From assembly GCF_900129345.1 (NCBI RefSeq), contig NZ_FQVK01000001.1, forward strand, positions 273,393-337,392: DNA of 64,000 bases, written 5' to 3'. Below the pieces are notes generated by a model. That model was not told where the DNA came from, ran no database searches, and saw only the letters and a list, made by a program, of their open reading frames with translations. This stretch comes from Ruegeria intermedia. GTDB taxonomy: Bacteria > Pseudomonadota > Alphaproteobacteria > Rhodobacterales > Rhodobacteraceae. Shown in pieces: positions 42,443 to 51,253 of the stretch. Both the position numbers and the translations under genes were made by a program. Position 1 is the stretch's first letter. Each line of letters begins with the position of its first letter.

Positions 42443-43783
42443 ATGGTTCGGGCCCTGGCGTTTTGCGCCGCACTGACAATCGCAGCCCCGGTTCTGGCCG
42501 GAACAGGCCACGAGGCCGTGACCACGTTTACCCTGGACAACGGCATGGACGTGGTGGTGATCGAGGATCACCGCGCCCCGGTCGTGCAGCACATGGTCTG
42601 GTACCGGGCCGGATCGGCGGACGAGCCGGTGGGCTCATCCGGCGTGGCGCATTTTCTGGAACATCTTCTGTTCAAGGGCACCGACAGCATGGCCCCCGGC
42701 GAGCTGTCGGCCACCGTCGCGGCCAATGGCGGCAATGACAACGCCTTCACTTCGTATGACTATACGGCCTATTTCCAGCGGGTCGCGGCCGACCGGCTGG
42801 GCCTGATGATGAAGATGGAGGCCGACCGGATGCGCAACCTCAGGCTCTCGCAGGAGGACATCGCGACCGAACGCGACGTGATCCTGGAAGAGCGCAACCA
42901 GCGCACCGAGAACAACCCCCGCGCCCTGTTTGGCGAACAGATGAGCGCAGCGCAGTATCTCAACCACCGCTACGGCGTTCCGGTGATCGGTTGGAAGCAC
43001 GAAATGGAAGAGCTGGACATGGAGGACGCGCTGTCCTTCTACCAGACCTATTACGCGCCCAACAATGCGATCCTGGTGGTGACCGGTGACGTGGACCCGG
43101 CCGAGGTCAAGGCGCTGGCCGAAACCTATTACGGCGTGATCCCGGCCAACCCGGACCTGCCCGAGCGGGTCCGCTCGCAGGAGCCGCCTCAGACCGCCGC
43201 CCGGCGCCTCACCTTCAAGGATGCGCGGGTATCGCAGCCTTATGTCCACCGCAGCTATCTGGCGCCCGAACGCGACGCCGGCGCGCAGGAGAAGGCCGCG
43301 GCGCTGTACCTGCTGGCCGAGCTGCTGGGCGGCAGCACCACATCCTACCTGAACGAAAAACTGCAACTGGATCAGCAGCTGGCGGTCTATGCTGGGGCGT
43401 TCTATCGCGGGGTGTCGCTGGATGACACGACCTTTGACCTGATCGTCGTACCGGCGCAGGGCGTGTCGCTGCAACAGGCCGAAGAGGCGATGGATCAGGC
43501 GGTGGCCGATTTCATCGCCGAGGGCGTCAAGCAAGAGGATCTGGACCGGATCAAGCTGCAATTGCGCGCCGCGCAGATCTATGCCCGCGACAATGTCGAC
43601 GGAATCGGCAACCGCTATGGGCGGGCGCTGACCAGCGGCCTGACGGTCGAAGACGTGCAGGCCTGGCCCGACATCCTGCAGGCCGTCACTGGCGACGATA
43701 TCATCGCCGCCGCGCGCGAGGTTCTGCGCCCCGAATCTTCGGTCACCGGTTGGCTGATGCGTGATGACGAGGTGACCCAATGA
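42443..43783 (+). CDS. M16 zinc metalloprotease, catalytic subunit
   Basis: A 446-residue exported insulinase-family protease with signal peptide MVRALAFCAALTIAAPVLAG. The inverted zinc motif HFLEH at residues 70-74 and the distal Glu region DVILEERNQRTENNP near 145 are intact. The second half is the non-catalytic M16 repeat. GGAGG seven bases before ATG fixes the start; the in-frame TTG upstream would spoil the signal peptide. The next gene overlaps by ATGA and encodes a partner lacking the zinc motif, like other two-component periplasmic M16 proteases. Confidence 0.94.
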   Translation: MVRALAFCAALTIAAPVLAGTGHEAVTTFTLDNGMDVVVIEDHRAPVVQHMVWYRAGSADEPVGSSGVAHFLEHLLFKGTDSMAPGELSATVAANGGNDNAFTSYDYTAYFQRVAADRLGLMMKMEADRMRNLRLSQEDIATERDVILEERNQRTENNPRALFGEQMSAAQYLNHRYGVPVIGWKHEMEELDMEDALSFYQTYYAPNNAILVVTGDVDPAEVKALAETYYGVIPANPDLPERVRSQEPPQTAARRLTFKDARVSQPYVHRSYLAPERDAGAQEKAAALYLLAELLGGSTTSYLNEKLQLDQQLAVYAGAFYRGVSLDDTTFDLIVVPAQGVSLQQAEEAMDQAVADFIAEGVKQEDLDRIKLQLRAAQIYARDNVDGIGNRYGRALTSGLTVEDVQAWPDILQAVTGDDIIAAAREVLRPESSVTGWLMRDDEVTQ

Positions 43784-45090
43784 TCCGTTTCCTTGCCCCC
43801 CTGATTGCCCTGCTGTTCGCGCTGCCCGCCTGGGCCGAAATCAAGATCCAGGAGGTCACCTCGCCCGGCGGTATCCGGGCCTGGCTGGTCGAGGATCACT
43901 CGATCCCCTTCACCGCGCTGGAACTGCGGTTCCGTGGGGGCACCTCGCTGGACGATCCCGACAAGCGCGGTGCGGTCTACCTGATGAGCGGCCTTCTGGA
44001 GGAAGGCGCGGGCGACATGGACGCGCGCAGCTATGCGCGGGCGCTGGAGTCGCTGGCGGCCTCCTTCGGCTATGACGCGTCGGATGACAGCGTGGCGATC
44101 TCGGCCCAGTTCCTGACCGAGAACCGCGACCAGGCGGTGGACCTGCTGCGTACCACGATCCAGCAGCCGCGGTTCGACCAGGATGCGATCGACCGGGTGC
44201 GGGCGCAGGTGCTGTCCGGGTTGCGGTCCGACCAGACCGACCCGAACACCATCGCGGGGCGGACCTTCGCCCGGATGGCTTATGGCGATCACCCTTACGG
44301 CTCGGACGGGAAGGGCACGATCGAAAGCATTTCGGCCCTGACCCGCGATGACATCGTGGCGGCCCACAAGGGCGTATTTGCCAAGGACCGGCTGTATGTG
44401 GGTGCCGTGGGCGACATCACCCCCGACGAACTGGGCGCGCTGCTGGACCATCTGCTGGCCGATCTGCCCGAGACGGGCAAGCCGATCCCCGGCAAGGCGC
44501 AGGTGAACATCCCCGGCGGCGTCACGGTGGTCGAGTTCGACACGCCGCAATCGGTGGCGCTGTTCGGCCAGAAAGGCATCGACCGCGACGACCCGGATTT
44601 CTTCGCGGCCTACATCCTGAACCACATCGTGGGCGGCGGAGGTTTCGAAAGCCGCCTGATGCAGGAAGTGCGCGAAAAGCGCGGCCTGACCTACGGCGTC
44701 GGGACCTATCTGGTGCCCAAGGATCTGGCCTCGGTCTATCTGGGGTCGGTGTCCTCGGCCAATGACCGGATCGCGCAGGCCATCACGGTGATCCGCGACG
44801 AATGGCGGCGCGCCGCGACCGAAGGCGTGACCCAGAAAGAGCTGGACGACGCCAAGACCTATCTGACCGGTGCCTATCCACTGCGCTTCGACGGCAATGC
44901 CCGGATCGCGGGGATCATGGTGGGGATGCAGATGGAAGGCCTGCCGATCGACTACATCGCCACCCGCAACGACAAGGTGAACGCGGTGACGCTGGACGAG
45001 GTGAACCGCGTCGCGGCCGAGTTGCTGGACCCGGACGGGCTGCATTTCGTGGTGGTGGGCAAACCCGAGGGGCTCGAGACCACGAACTGA
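43780..45090 (+). CDS. M16 peptidase-like partner subunit (no zinc motif)
   Basis: A 436-residue exported protein (signal peptide MIRFLAPLIALLFALPAWA). It has the M16 fold (RFRGGTSLDDPDKRGAVYLMSGLLEEGAGDMD, SRLMQEVREKRGLTYGVGTYL with the substrate-binding R-x-x-x-G-L-(T/A)-Y block) but the HxxEH site is replaced by LMSGLLEEG, so it cannot bind zinc. It supplies the R/Y substrate-binding half of a heterodimer with the preceding gene. Coupled by ATGA. Confidence 0.93.
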   Translation: MIRFLAPLIALLFALPAWAEIKIQEVTSPGGIRAWLVEDHSIPFTALELRFRGGTSLDDPDKRGAVYLMSGLLEEGAGDMDARSYARALESLAASFGYDASDDSVAISAQFLTENRDQAVDLLRTTIQQPRFDQDAIDRVRAQVLSGLRSDQTDPNTIAGRTFARMAYGDHPYGSDGKGTIESISALTRDDIVAAHKGVFAKDRLYVGAVGDITPDELGALLDHLLADLPETGKPIPGKAQVNIPGGVTVVEFDTPQSVALFGQKGIDRDDPDFFAAYILNHIVGGGGFESRLMQEVREKRGLTYGVGTYLVPKDLASVYLGSVSSANDRIAQAITVIRDEWRRAATEGVTQKELDDAKTYLTGAYPLRFDGNARIAGIMVGMQMEGLPIDYIATRNDKVNAVTLDEVNRVAAELLDPDGLHFVVVGKPEGLETTN

Positions 45091-45110
45091 GGCGCGGGGC
45101 TGGGCGGTGC

Positions 45111-45926
45111 TCAGCCCTTGTTGCCGGCCATGCCGCGCAGCATCTGCCCCATCATCTGGCCGAACCGGCCCGAGCCGCGCTGATACAGCGCCCCGTCCAC
45201 GGCCAGAACCGTCCCGCTGATGTAACTGGCCATGTCCGAGGCCAGAAACAGGCAGGCATTGGCCACGTCCTGCGGGGTGCCCCAGCGGCCCAGAGGCACG
45301 TCCTGAAGCAATTGCTTGCCCGCGTCTGGGGTGGGGGCCAGACGCTTGGCGCCCTCGGTGCCCTCGATGAAACCCGGCACCACCGAGTTCACCCGGATAC
45401 CTTCCACGCCCCATTCCATCGACAGGGTACGGGTGATCTGATCGACGCCTGCCTTGGCCGCGCAGACATGGGCCTGACCCTCGTAGGGCAGATAGGATTG
45501 CGGGGCCGAGATGTTGATGACGTTGCCGCCGGGCCGTTTCAGATAGGGATAGGCGCCTTTCAGCACATGCACGGTGCCCATCAGGTCGATCTCGACCACG
45601 GTGCGGAAGGCGTTGACCGACATTTCCGCCATCAGCGCCGGGAAGTTGCCCGCCGCCCCCGAAACCAGCACGTCGAAATCGCCGAGCGCCGCGTGGAACT
45701 GTTTCAGCCCCTCAGCGACCGCCTCGGCATCGCGCACGTCGAAGGCCGCGCCGATGGCCTCGGCCGCACCGGCCGCTTTCAGCGCGGCGACCGTGTCGTC
45801 CACCTTCTCTTGCGAGCGGCTGGCCACGGCCAGTTTCGCGCCCGAAGCCGCGAATGCCTCGGCGATGCCCCGGTTGATGCCACTGGTGCCACCGATGACG
45901 ATGACCGTCTTTCCCGCAAAGTCCAT
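45111..45926 (-). CDS. Short-chain dehydrogenase/reductase
   Basis: A 271-residue SDR. NAD(P) motif GGTSGINRGIAEAFAASGAKL (G-x3-G-x-G variant GTSGINRG), VSGAAGNFPALMAEMS and the C-terminal VPLGRWGTPQDVANACLFLASDM. The catalytic region is SAPQSYLPYEGQAHVCAAKAG: the usual Y-x3-K appears as HVCAAKAG, with Tyr replaced by His, so the activity is uncertain. The NxxAGNFPA block resembles peroxisomal 2,4-dienoyl-CoA reductase-like SDRs. GGGAGG before ATG. It lies 23 bases after ALDH16 and is probably in that operon. Confidence 0.85.
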   Translation of the reverse strand: MDFAGKTVIVIGGTSGINRGIAEAFAASGAKLAVASRSQEKVDDTVAALKAAGAAEAIGAAFDVRDAEAVAEGLKQFHAALGDFDVLVSGAAGNFPALMAEMSVNAFRTVVEIDLMGTVHVLKGAYPYLKRPGGNVINISAPQSYLPYEGQAHVCAAKAGVDQITRTLSMEWGVEGIRVNSVVPGFIEGTEGAKRLAPTPDAGKQLLQDVPLGRWGTPQDVANACLFLASDMASYISGTVLAVDGALYQRGSGRFGQMMGQMLRGMAGNKG

Positions 45927-45949
45927 ATAGGCCTCCCTTGGCGGGAGCC

Positions 45950-48283
45950 CTACTCGCCGTAGGGCACCCAGATGTTCTTGATCTCGGTCGCAGCCTGCAG
46001 GAAGCGGCGGGTGTGGTCCATGCCCCAATCGAATGCCGTCGCGTTATTCACCCAGGTCCGTTTGAGGTTCCCGGCCGAGGCTTTCTCGATCTCACCCGAC
46101 AGGTCCGATGACGAGAAGGACCAGACCGCATCCACGTTCAGATGCGCGGCCAGCGGTTTGGCCAGCTCCTCGTGGCTGCCGGTCAGGATGTTGACCACGC
46201 CGGCGGGCACGTCCGAGGTGTCCAGCACCTGGTAGAAATCGGTGGCCGCCAGCGGATAGGGCTCGGACGCCACCAGAACCACCCGGTTGCCCATCGCGAT
46301 CGCCGGCGCCATGGCCGAGACCAGACCCAGCAGCGGCGCCTCGTCGGCGCACAGCGCGCCGATCACGCCCACCGGTTCCTTCATCGCAATCGCCACGCCC
46401 CGGATCGGAACGCCATGCACCTGGCCGTCATACTTGTCGGCCCAGGCGGCGGCGGTGAACAGGCGCTGGATCGCGGCGTCGACCTCTTTCGCGCCGTCCT
46501 TGCGGCCGGTCATCGCGTCGATGCGATGCGCGAACTCGTCTGCGCGGGCCGAGAGGTTCTCGCCGATGTAATACAGGATCTGCGCCCGCAGATGGCCGGT
46601 GGTCTTGGACCAGCCCTTGGCTCCCGCCGCGGCCTCGACCGCGTTGCGCACGTCCTTGCGGTTGGCCAGACCCGCATGGCCCAGCAGCCCCGCCTTGCCC
46701 CAGACCGCGCGGGAATAGCCGCCATCGGGCCGCGCCTGCTTGCCACCGACATACAGCTTGGCGGTGCGGTCGATCGGGTCGACCGGGCCGCCCTCGCCCA
46801 CGACGGGCTCGATTTTCGCCAGCGGCTTGGTTTTGCCCTTGGGCTTGGTATAGGCGCTCAGCCCTTCCCAGCCACCTTCTCGGCCAAAGCCGCTTTCGCG
46901 CACGCCGCCAAAGCCCGCGGCCGCGTCGAACAGGTTGGTGGCATTCACCCAGACCACGCCCGCAACCAGCTTGGGCGCGATGTCGAGCGCAAGGTTGACG
47001 TTCTCGGTCCAGACCGTGGCCGCCAGCCCATAGCGGGTGTTGTTGGCCAACTCGACCGCCTCGGCCGGGGTGCGGAAGGTGGTCGAGACCAGAACCGGGC
47101 CGAATATCTCCTCCTGCATCAGCGGGTCCGAGGTCTCGAGTCCGGTGATCAGCGTCGGCGGGTAGTAGCAGCCATTCGATGGCAACTCACAGGCGGGCTG
47201 GTAAACCTGGCCCACCGCGTTGCCCTCGACCATCGATTTGATGGTCTGCAGCTGCACCGGGTCCACCACGGCGCCCACGTCGATGCACTTGTCCAGAGGG
47301 TTGCCGATGCGCAGCGTGTCCATGCGGGCGCGCAGCTTGGCGTAGAACCGCTCGGCGATGCCCTCCTGCACCAGCAGGCGCGAGCCCGCGCAGCAGACCT
47401 GGCCCTGGTTGAACCAGATCGCATCGACCAGACCTTCGATGGCTGAATCGATATCGGCGTCGTCAAAGACGATATAGGGCGACTTGCCGCCCAGCTCGAG
47501 CGTCAGGGACTTGCCCGACCCGGCGGTGGCCTCGCGGATGCGGCGGCCCACTTCGGTCGAGCCGGTAAAGGCGATCTTGTCCACGTCCGCCTTCACGATC
47601 ATCTCGCCCACCGCGCCGTCGCCGGTGACGATGTTGACCACGCCCTTGGGCAGACCGGCCTGCATGCAGATATCGGCAAACAGCAGCGCCGTCAGCGAGG
47701 TGTATTCGGCAGGCTTCAACACCACCGTGTTGCCCATGGCCAGCGCCGGGGCCACCTTCCACGCCAGCATCAGCAGCGGGAAGTTCCACGGGATGATCTG
47801 GCCGCAAACCCCCAGCGCTTGCGCGTCGGGCAATTCGCTTTCCATCAGCTGGGCCATACCCGCGTGATAGTAGAAATGCCGCTGCACCAGCGGAATGTCG
47901 ATGTCGCGCGATTCCCGGATCGGCTTGCCGTTGTCGAGCGTTTCCAGCACCGCGAACAGGCGGGCGTGTTTCTGGATCAGCCGCGCGATGGCATAGAGGT
48001 ATCGGGCGCGGGCGGGGCCGCCCAGCTTTTCCCATTTGGGTTGCGCCTTTCGCGCGGCGGCCACGGCGGCATCCACGTCGGCCTGGGTGGCCTGGGTCAG
48101 GGTCGCCAGAACCTCGCCGGTGGCCGGGTTGCGGCTTTCAAACCCCTTGCCCGGCTTGGTGGAGGCGCCGTCGATGAAATGGCCGAACTTGTCGCCCTGA
48201 TCGACCAGCCATGCCAGAGCCTCGACGGCACTTTCCGGGGCGGGTCCGTATTCCATGGTCTCGAAAATCTCTTTGACTGTCAT
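45950..48283 (-). CDS. ALDH16-type two-domain aldehyde dehydrogenase
   Basis: A 777-residue protein with a full ALDH domain (1-~490) fused to a second, partial ALDH-like domain (~510-777). The first domain has IIPWNFPLLMLAWKVAPALA, FTGSTEVGRRI, base Glu263 in LELGGKSPY and nucleophile Cys297 in NQGQVCCAGSR. The second half keeps ALDH folds (AVWGKAGLLGHAGLANRKDV, PVGVIGALCADEAPLLGLVS) but has no catalytic Cys motif. This is the architecture of ALDH16, known from Loktanella and other Rhodobacterales. With deoC directly upstream, acetaldehyde from deoxyribose 5-phosphate is a likely substrate (inference). Confidence 0.9.
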   Translation of the reverse strand: MTVKEIFETMEYGPAPESAVEALAWLVDQGDKFGHFIDGASTKPGKGFESRNPATGEVLATLTQATQADVDAAVAAARKAQPKWEKLGGPARARYLYAIARLIQKHARLFAVLETLDNGKPIRESRDIDIPLVQRHFYYHAGMAQLMESELPDAQALGVCGQIIPWNFPLLMLAWKVAPALAMGNTVVLKPAEYTSLTALLFADICMQAGLPKGVVNIVTGDGAVGEMIVKADVDKIAFTGSTEVGRRIREATAGSGKSLTLELGGKSPYIVFDDADIDSAIEGLVDAIWFNQGQVCCAGSRLLVQEGIAERFYAKLRARMDTLRIGNPLDKCIDVGAVVDPVQLQTIKSMVEGNAVGQVYQPACELPSNGCYYPPTLITGLETSDPLMQEEIFGPVLVSTTFRTPAEAVELANNTRYGLAATVWTENVNLALDIAPKLVAGVVWVNATNLFDAAAGFGGVRESGFGREGGWEGLSAYTKPKGKTKPLAKIEPVVGEGGPVDPIDRTAKLYVGGKQARPDGGYSRAVWGKAGLLGHAGLANRKDVRNAVEAAAGAKGWSKTTGHLRAQILYYIGENLSARADEFAHRIDAMTGRKDGAKEVDAAIQRLFTAAAWADKYDGQVHGVPIRGVAIAMKEPVGVIGALCADEAPLLGLVSAMAPAIAMGNRVVLVASEPYPLAATDFYQVLDTSDVPAGVVNILTGSHEELAKPLAAHLNVDAVWSFSSSDLSGEIEKASAGNLKRTWVNNATAFDWGMDHTRRFLQAATEIKNIWVPYGE

Positions 48284-48294
48284 TGTTCCTGTCC

Positions 48295-49293
48295 TCAGCC
48301 CATCGGGTGCCGGTAGCCGGCCGAGTATGCCCCGGTGACGAAATGTTCCAACTGCCGCTCGATATCGCCCAGCAGCGACGACGCGCCGAACCGGAACAGG
48401 TCGGGCTGCAGCCAGCGGTCGCCCAGCTCGTCCTTGATCAGCGACAGGTAGACCAGCGCGTCCTTGGCCTTGGAGATCCCGCCCGCGGGCTTGTAGCCCA
48501 CGCGATAGCCGGTGCGGTCATAATAGTCACGGATCGCGCGGATCATCACCAGCGACACGGGCAGAGTGGCGTTGACGCTTTCCTTGCCGGTCGAGGTCTT
48601 GATGAAATCGGCCCCCGCCATCATGCAGACCAGCGAGGCGCGCGCCACGTTGCGCAGGCTGCCCAGTTCGCCGGTGGCGAGGATGGCCTTTACATGCGCC
48701 TCGCCGCAGGCTGCGCGGAACGCCTTCATCTCGTCATACAGCGCCTGCCAGTCGCCCTTCAGCACATGGCGGCGCGAGATCACGATGTCGATCTCCTCGG
48801 CCCCGGCCTTCACGCTCTCTTCGATCTCGGCCACGCGCAGGTGAAAAGGTGACAGACCCGCCGGAAAGCCGGTGGACACGGCCGCGACCGGAATGCCTGT
48901 GCCTGTCAGCGCCTCCACCGCGGTTTCGATCATGTCGTGATAGACACAGACCGCGCCGGTGGTGATCGGCGGCATGTCCAGCGCCTTCAGAAGCGCGGGG
49001 GACACCGGCTGCCGGGCCTTGGCGCACAGGCGGCGCACGCGGCCTTCGGTGTCATCACCCGACAGGGTGGTCAGGTCGATCATGGTGATCGCCTTCAGCA
49101 GCCACGCGGCTTGATGCTCTTTCTTGACCGACCGGCGCCCGGGCAGGGTCGCAGCGCGGCGCTCGATGGCCGAGGTGTTGGCCTGCACGGCGCGCACCCA
49201 GTCCAGGTCCAGATCCATGCCGGGGTTTCGGGGCTCGGTCACTTGCGGCAGATGCGCGGTGCGCACGGGGCTTTCTGAGCTCTGCGTATCCAT
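48295..49293 (-). CDS. deoC: Deoxyribose-phosphate aldolase
   Basis: A 332-residue class I aldolase (longer than the 250-residue E. coli form, as in the mammalian/alphaproteobacterial type) splitting 2-deoxyribose 5-phosphate into glyceraldehyde 3-phosphate and acetaldehyde. Schiff-base Lys in VKAILATGELGS and KTSTGKESVNA, the second active-site Lys in YRVGYKPAGGISKAKDA. Start ATG with AAGGACG upstream. It is first in the deoC-ALDH16-SDR run, a deoxynucleoside catabolic unit. Confidence 0.94.
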   Translation of the reverse strand: MDTQSSESPVRTAHLPQVTEPRNPGMDLDLDWVRAVQANTSAIERRAATLPGRRSVKKEHQAAWLLKAITMIDLTTLSGDDTEGRVRRLCAKARQPVSPALLKALDMPPITTGAVCVYHDMIETAVEALTGTGIPVAAVSTGFPAGLSPFHLRVAEIEESVKAGAEEIDIVISRRHVLKGDWQALYDEMKAFRAACGEAHVKAILATGELGSLRNVARASLVCMMAGADFIKTSTGKESVNATLPVSLVMIRAIRDYYDRTGYRVGYKPAGGISKAKDALVYLSLIKDELGDRWLQPDLFRFGASSLLGDIERQLEHFVTGAYSAGYRHPMG

Positions 49294-49407
49294 TGTCACG
49301 TCCTTTGGGAGGTTTGCGCCAAAATCGCACGAGACGGCGGCGAAGGAAAGGCGTTGCGCACCGTGTAACCTCAGATTTTTGACCAAACGGACAAAATAGG
49401 CATTTTC

Positions 49408-49470
49408 TTGCGAGTAATTCGCAATTGCATTGACTTAGTTGCGAATGGTTCTCATATTCGGGGTCAACGT
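49408..49470 (+). promoter_or_regulatory. Mn/Zn transporter promoter with Fur-family-like sites
   Basis: A perfect palindrome TTGCGA-N5-TCGCAA (49408-49424) precedes a promoter with -35 TTGACT (49430-49435), 17-base spacer and -10 CATATT (49453-49458). A second TTGCGAATGGTTCTCAT-like site (49439-49455) overlaps the spacer and -10, where a metal-bound repressor would block transcription. The shapes fit Fur-family regulators such as Mur or Zur. The assignment to a specific protein is inference. Confidence 0.65.
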
Positions 49471-49491
49471 GAACCCAACCCGAGGACGAAC

Positions 49492-50445
49492 ATGATTCGC
49501 CGTCAATTTCTCGCTGCGCTCGCCTTTGCCACCATACTGCCCGTCGCCGGATGGGCCGAGGCCCCGCTGAAGGTGGTGGCCACGACCGGCATGATCGCCG
49601 ATGCGGTGCAGCAGATCGGTGGCGACCAGGTCGAGGTGAAATCGCTGATGGGACCCGGCGTGGACCCCCATGCCTATCGCCAGACCCGCAGCGACATCGT
49701 CGCCATGACCCGCGCCGACCTGGTTCTGTGGCACGGCCTGTATCTCGAGGCGCAGATGGAGGATTTCTTTCACGATCTCGGCCGCAAACGCCAGGTGGTG
49801 GCCGTGGCCGAGGGGGTCGACAAGTCGAAACTGCGGGCCCATGACGACTATGCCGACAAGTACGACCCGCATCTGTGGATGAGCCCGGTCCTGTGGCGCG
49901 ACGTCGTGATCGAGGTGCAGCAGGCCCTGACCGAGGCACGCCCCGAGGCCGCCGACCTGTTCGCCGCGAACACCCAGGCGTTTCTGGACAGGATCGACCG
50001 CCTGCACGCCTATGGCGAACAGGTTCTGGCGCAGGTCCCCGCGGACAAGCGGGTGCTGGTCACGGCCCATGACGCCTTTGGCTATTTCGGCGCGGAATAC
50101 GGGTTCGAGGTGACCGGCATCAAGGGCATTTCCACCCAGTCCGAGGCGGGGCTCAACCGGATCGGCGAACTGGTCGATATGCTGGTCGAACGGCAGGTGT
50201 CGGCGGTGTTCGTCGAAAGCTCGGTGTCCGACCGGTCGGTTCGGGCGCTGATCGAGGGGGCGGCGGCCAAGGGGCACACCGTTGCCGTGGGCGGCGAGCT
50301 GTTCTCGGACGCAATGGGCGCGCCGGGCACCTACGAGGGCACCTATGTCGGCATGCTCGATCACAACTTCACCGTCATCGCCCGCGGGCTGGGCGCCGAT
50401 GTGCCCGCGCGCGGCATGGACGGCAAGCTGGCGGCGGGGTCCTGA
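49492..50445 (+). CDS. Mn/Zn ABC transporter, substrate-binding protein (TroA/SitA-like)
   Basis: A 317-residue periplasmic metal-binding protein with signal peptide ending PVAGWA. Predicted ligands are His60 (GVDPHAYRQT), His127 (DPHLWMSP), His193 (TAHDAFGYF) and Asp273 (LFSDAMG), the set used by TroA; Mn-specific PsaA/MntC proteins use Glu in place of the third His. There is no His-rich loop as in ZnuA, so manganese or mixed Mn/Zn/Fe transport is likely. First gene of a four-gene operon. Confidence 0.9.
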   Translation: MIRRQFLAALAFATILPVAGWAEAPLKVVATTGMIADAVQQIGGDQVEVKSLMGPGVDPHAYRQTRSDIVAMTRADLVLWHGLYLEAQMEDFFHDLGRKRQVVAVAEGVDKSKLRAHDDYADKYDPHLWMSPVLWRDVVIEVQQALTEARPEAADLFAANTQAFLDRIDRLHAYGEQVLAQVPADKRVLVTAHDAFGYFGAEYGFEVTGIKGISTQSEAGLNRIGELVDMLVERQVSAVFVESSVSDRSVRALIEGAAAKGHTVAVGGELFSDAMGAPGTYEGTYVGMLDHNFTVIARGLGADVPARGMDGKLAAGS

Positions 50446-50446
50446 C

Positions 50447-51250
50447 ATGGTCGAGCTTGCCGCGAAACAGGGCGTTCGCCCGACCGATCCATCGGTTCAG
50501 GCCAGCCCGCTGGCCATTCGCGGGCTGACCGTGTCCTACAACCAGAAACCGGCGGTGTTTTCCGTGGACATGACCGTTCAACTTGGGTCGATGACCGCGA
50601 TCATCGGTCCGAACGGCGCGGGCAAGTCCACCCTGCTGAAGGCGGCGCTGGGCATCGTCCGGCCGGTTTCGGGGCAGGTCACCGTCTTTGGCAGGCCGCT
50701 TGAGAAACAGCGCGCCCGCATCGCCTATGTGCCGCAGCGCGCCAGCGTCGATTGGGATTTCCCCACCCGCGTGATCGACGTGGTGCTGATGGGGCTGTCG
50801 CGCGAACTGGGCCTGCTGGGCCGGGTGCGCATGCGGCACATCGCCAAGGCGATGGACTGCCTGAACCGGGTCGGCATGCATGACTTTGCCGACCGCCAGA
50901 TCGGCCAGCTGTCCGGCGGCCAGCAGCAGCGGGTGTTCCTGGCCCGCGCGCTGGCGCAGGACGCCGACCTATACCTGCTGGACGAGCCCTTCGCCGGGGT
51001 GGATGCCGCCACCGAAAAGGCGATCATCGCGGTTCTCAAATCGCTGAAACAGGCGGGCAAGACCGTCGTGGCGGTGCATCATGATCTGGCCACCGTGACG
51101 GATTATTTCGACCACGTCTTCCTGATCAACACGCGCAAGTTGGCCGCAGGCCCGGTGGACGAGGCCTTTACCGCCGAGACCCTGCAGGCCACCTATGGCG
51201 GCCGGCTGGCCACCGCGCAGATCGACCAGATCGCCGGAGCTCTGGGCTAG
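50447..51250 (+). CDS. Mn/Zn ABC transporter, ATP-binding protein
   Basis: A 267-residue ABC ATPase. Walker A GPNGAGKS, signature LSGGQQQR, Walker B LYLLDEPFAGVD and H-loop VAVHHDLATV are all intact. The VDWDFPTRVIDVVLMGL segment is typical of metal-type (SitB/MntB/TroB) ATPases. Start ATG one base after the stop of the binding protein gene. Confidence 0.95.
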   Translation: MVELAAKQGVRPTDPSVQASPLAIRGLTVSYNQKPAVFSVDMTVQLGSMTAIIGPNGAGKSTLLKAALGIVRPVSGQVTVFGRPLEKQRARIAYVPQRASVDWDFPTRVIDVVLMGLSRELGLLGRVRMRHIAKAMDCLNRVGMHDFADRQIGQLSGGQQQRVFLARALAQDADLYLLDEPFAGVDAATEKAIIAVLKSLKQAGKTVVAVHHDLATVTDYFDHVFLINTRKLAAGPVDEAFTAETLQATYGGRLATAQIDQIAGALG

Positions 51251-51253
51251 GCC

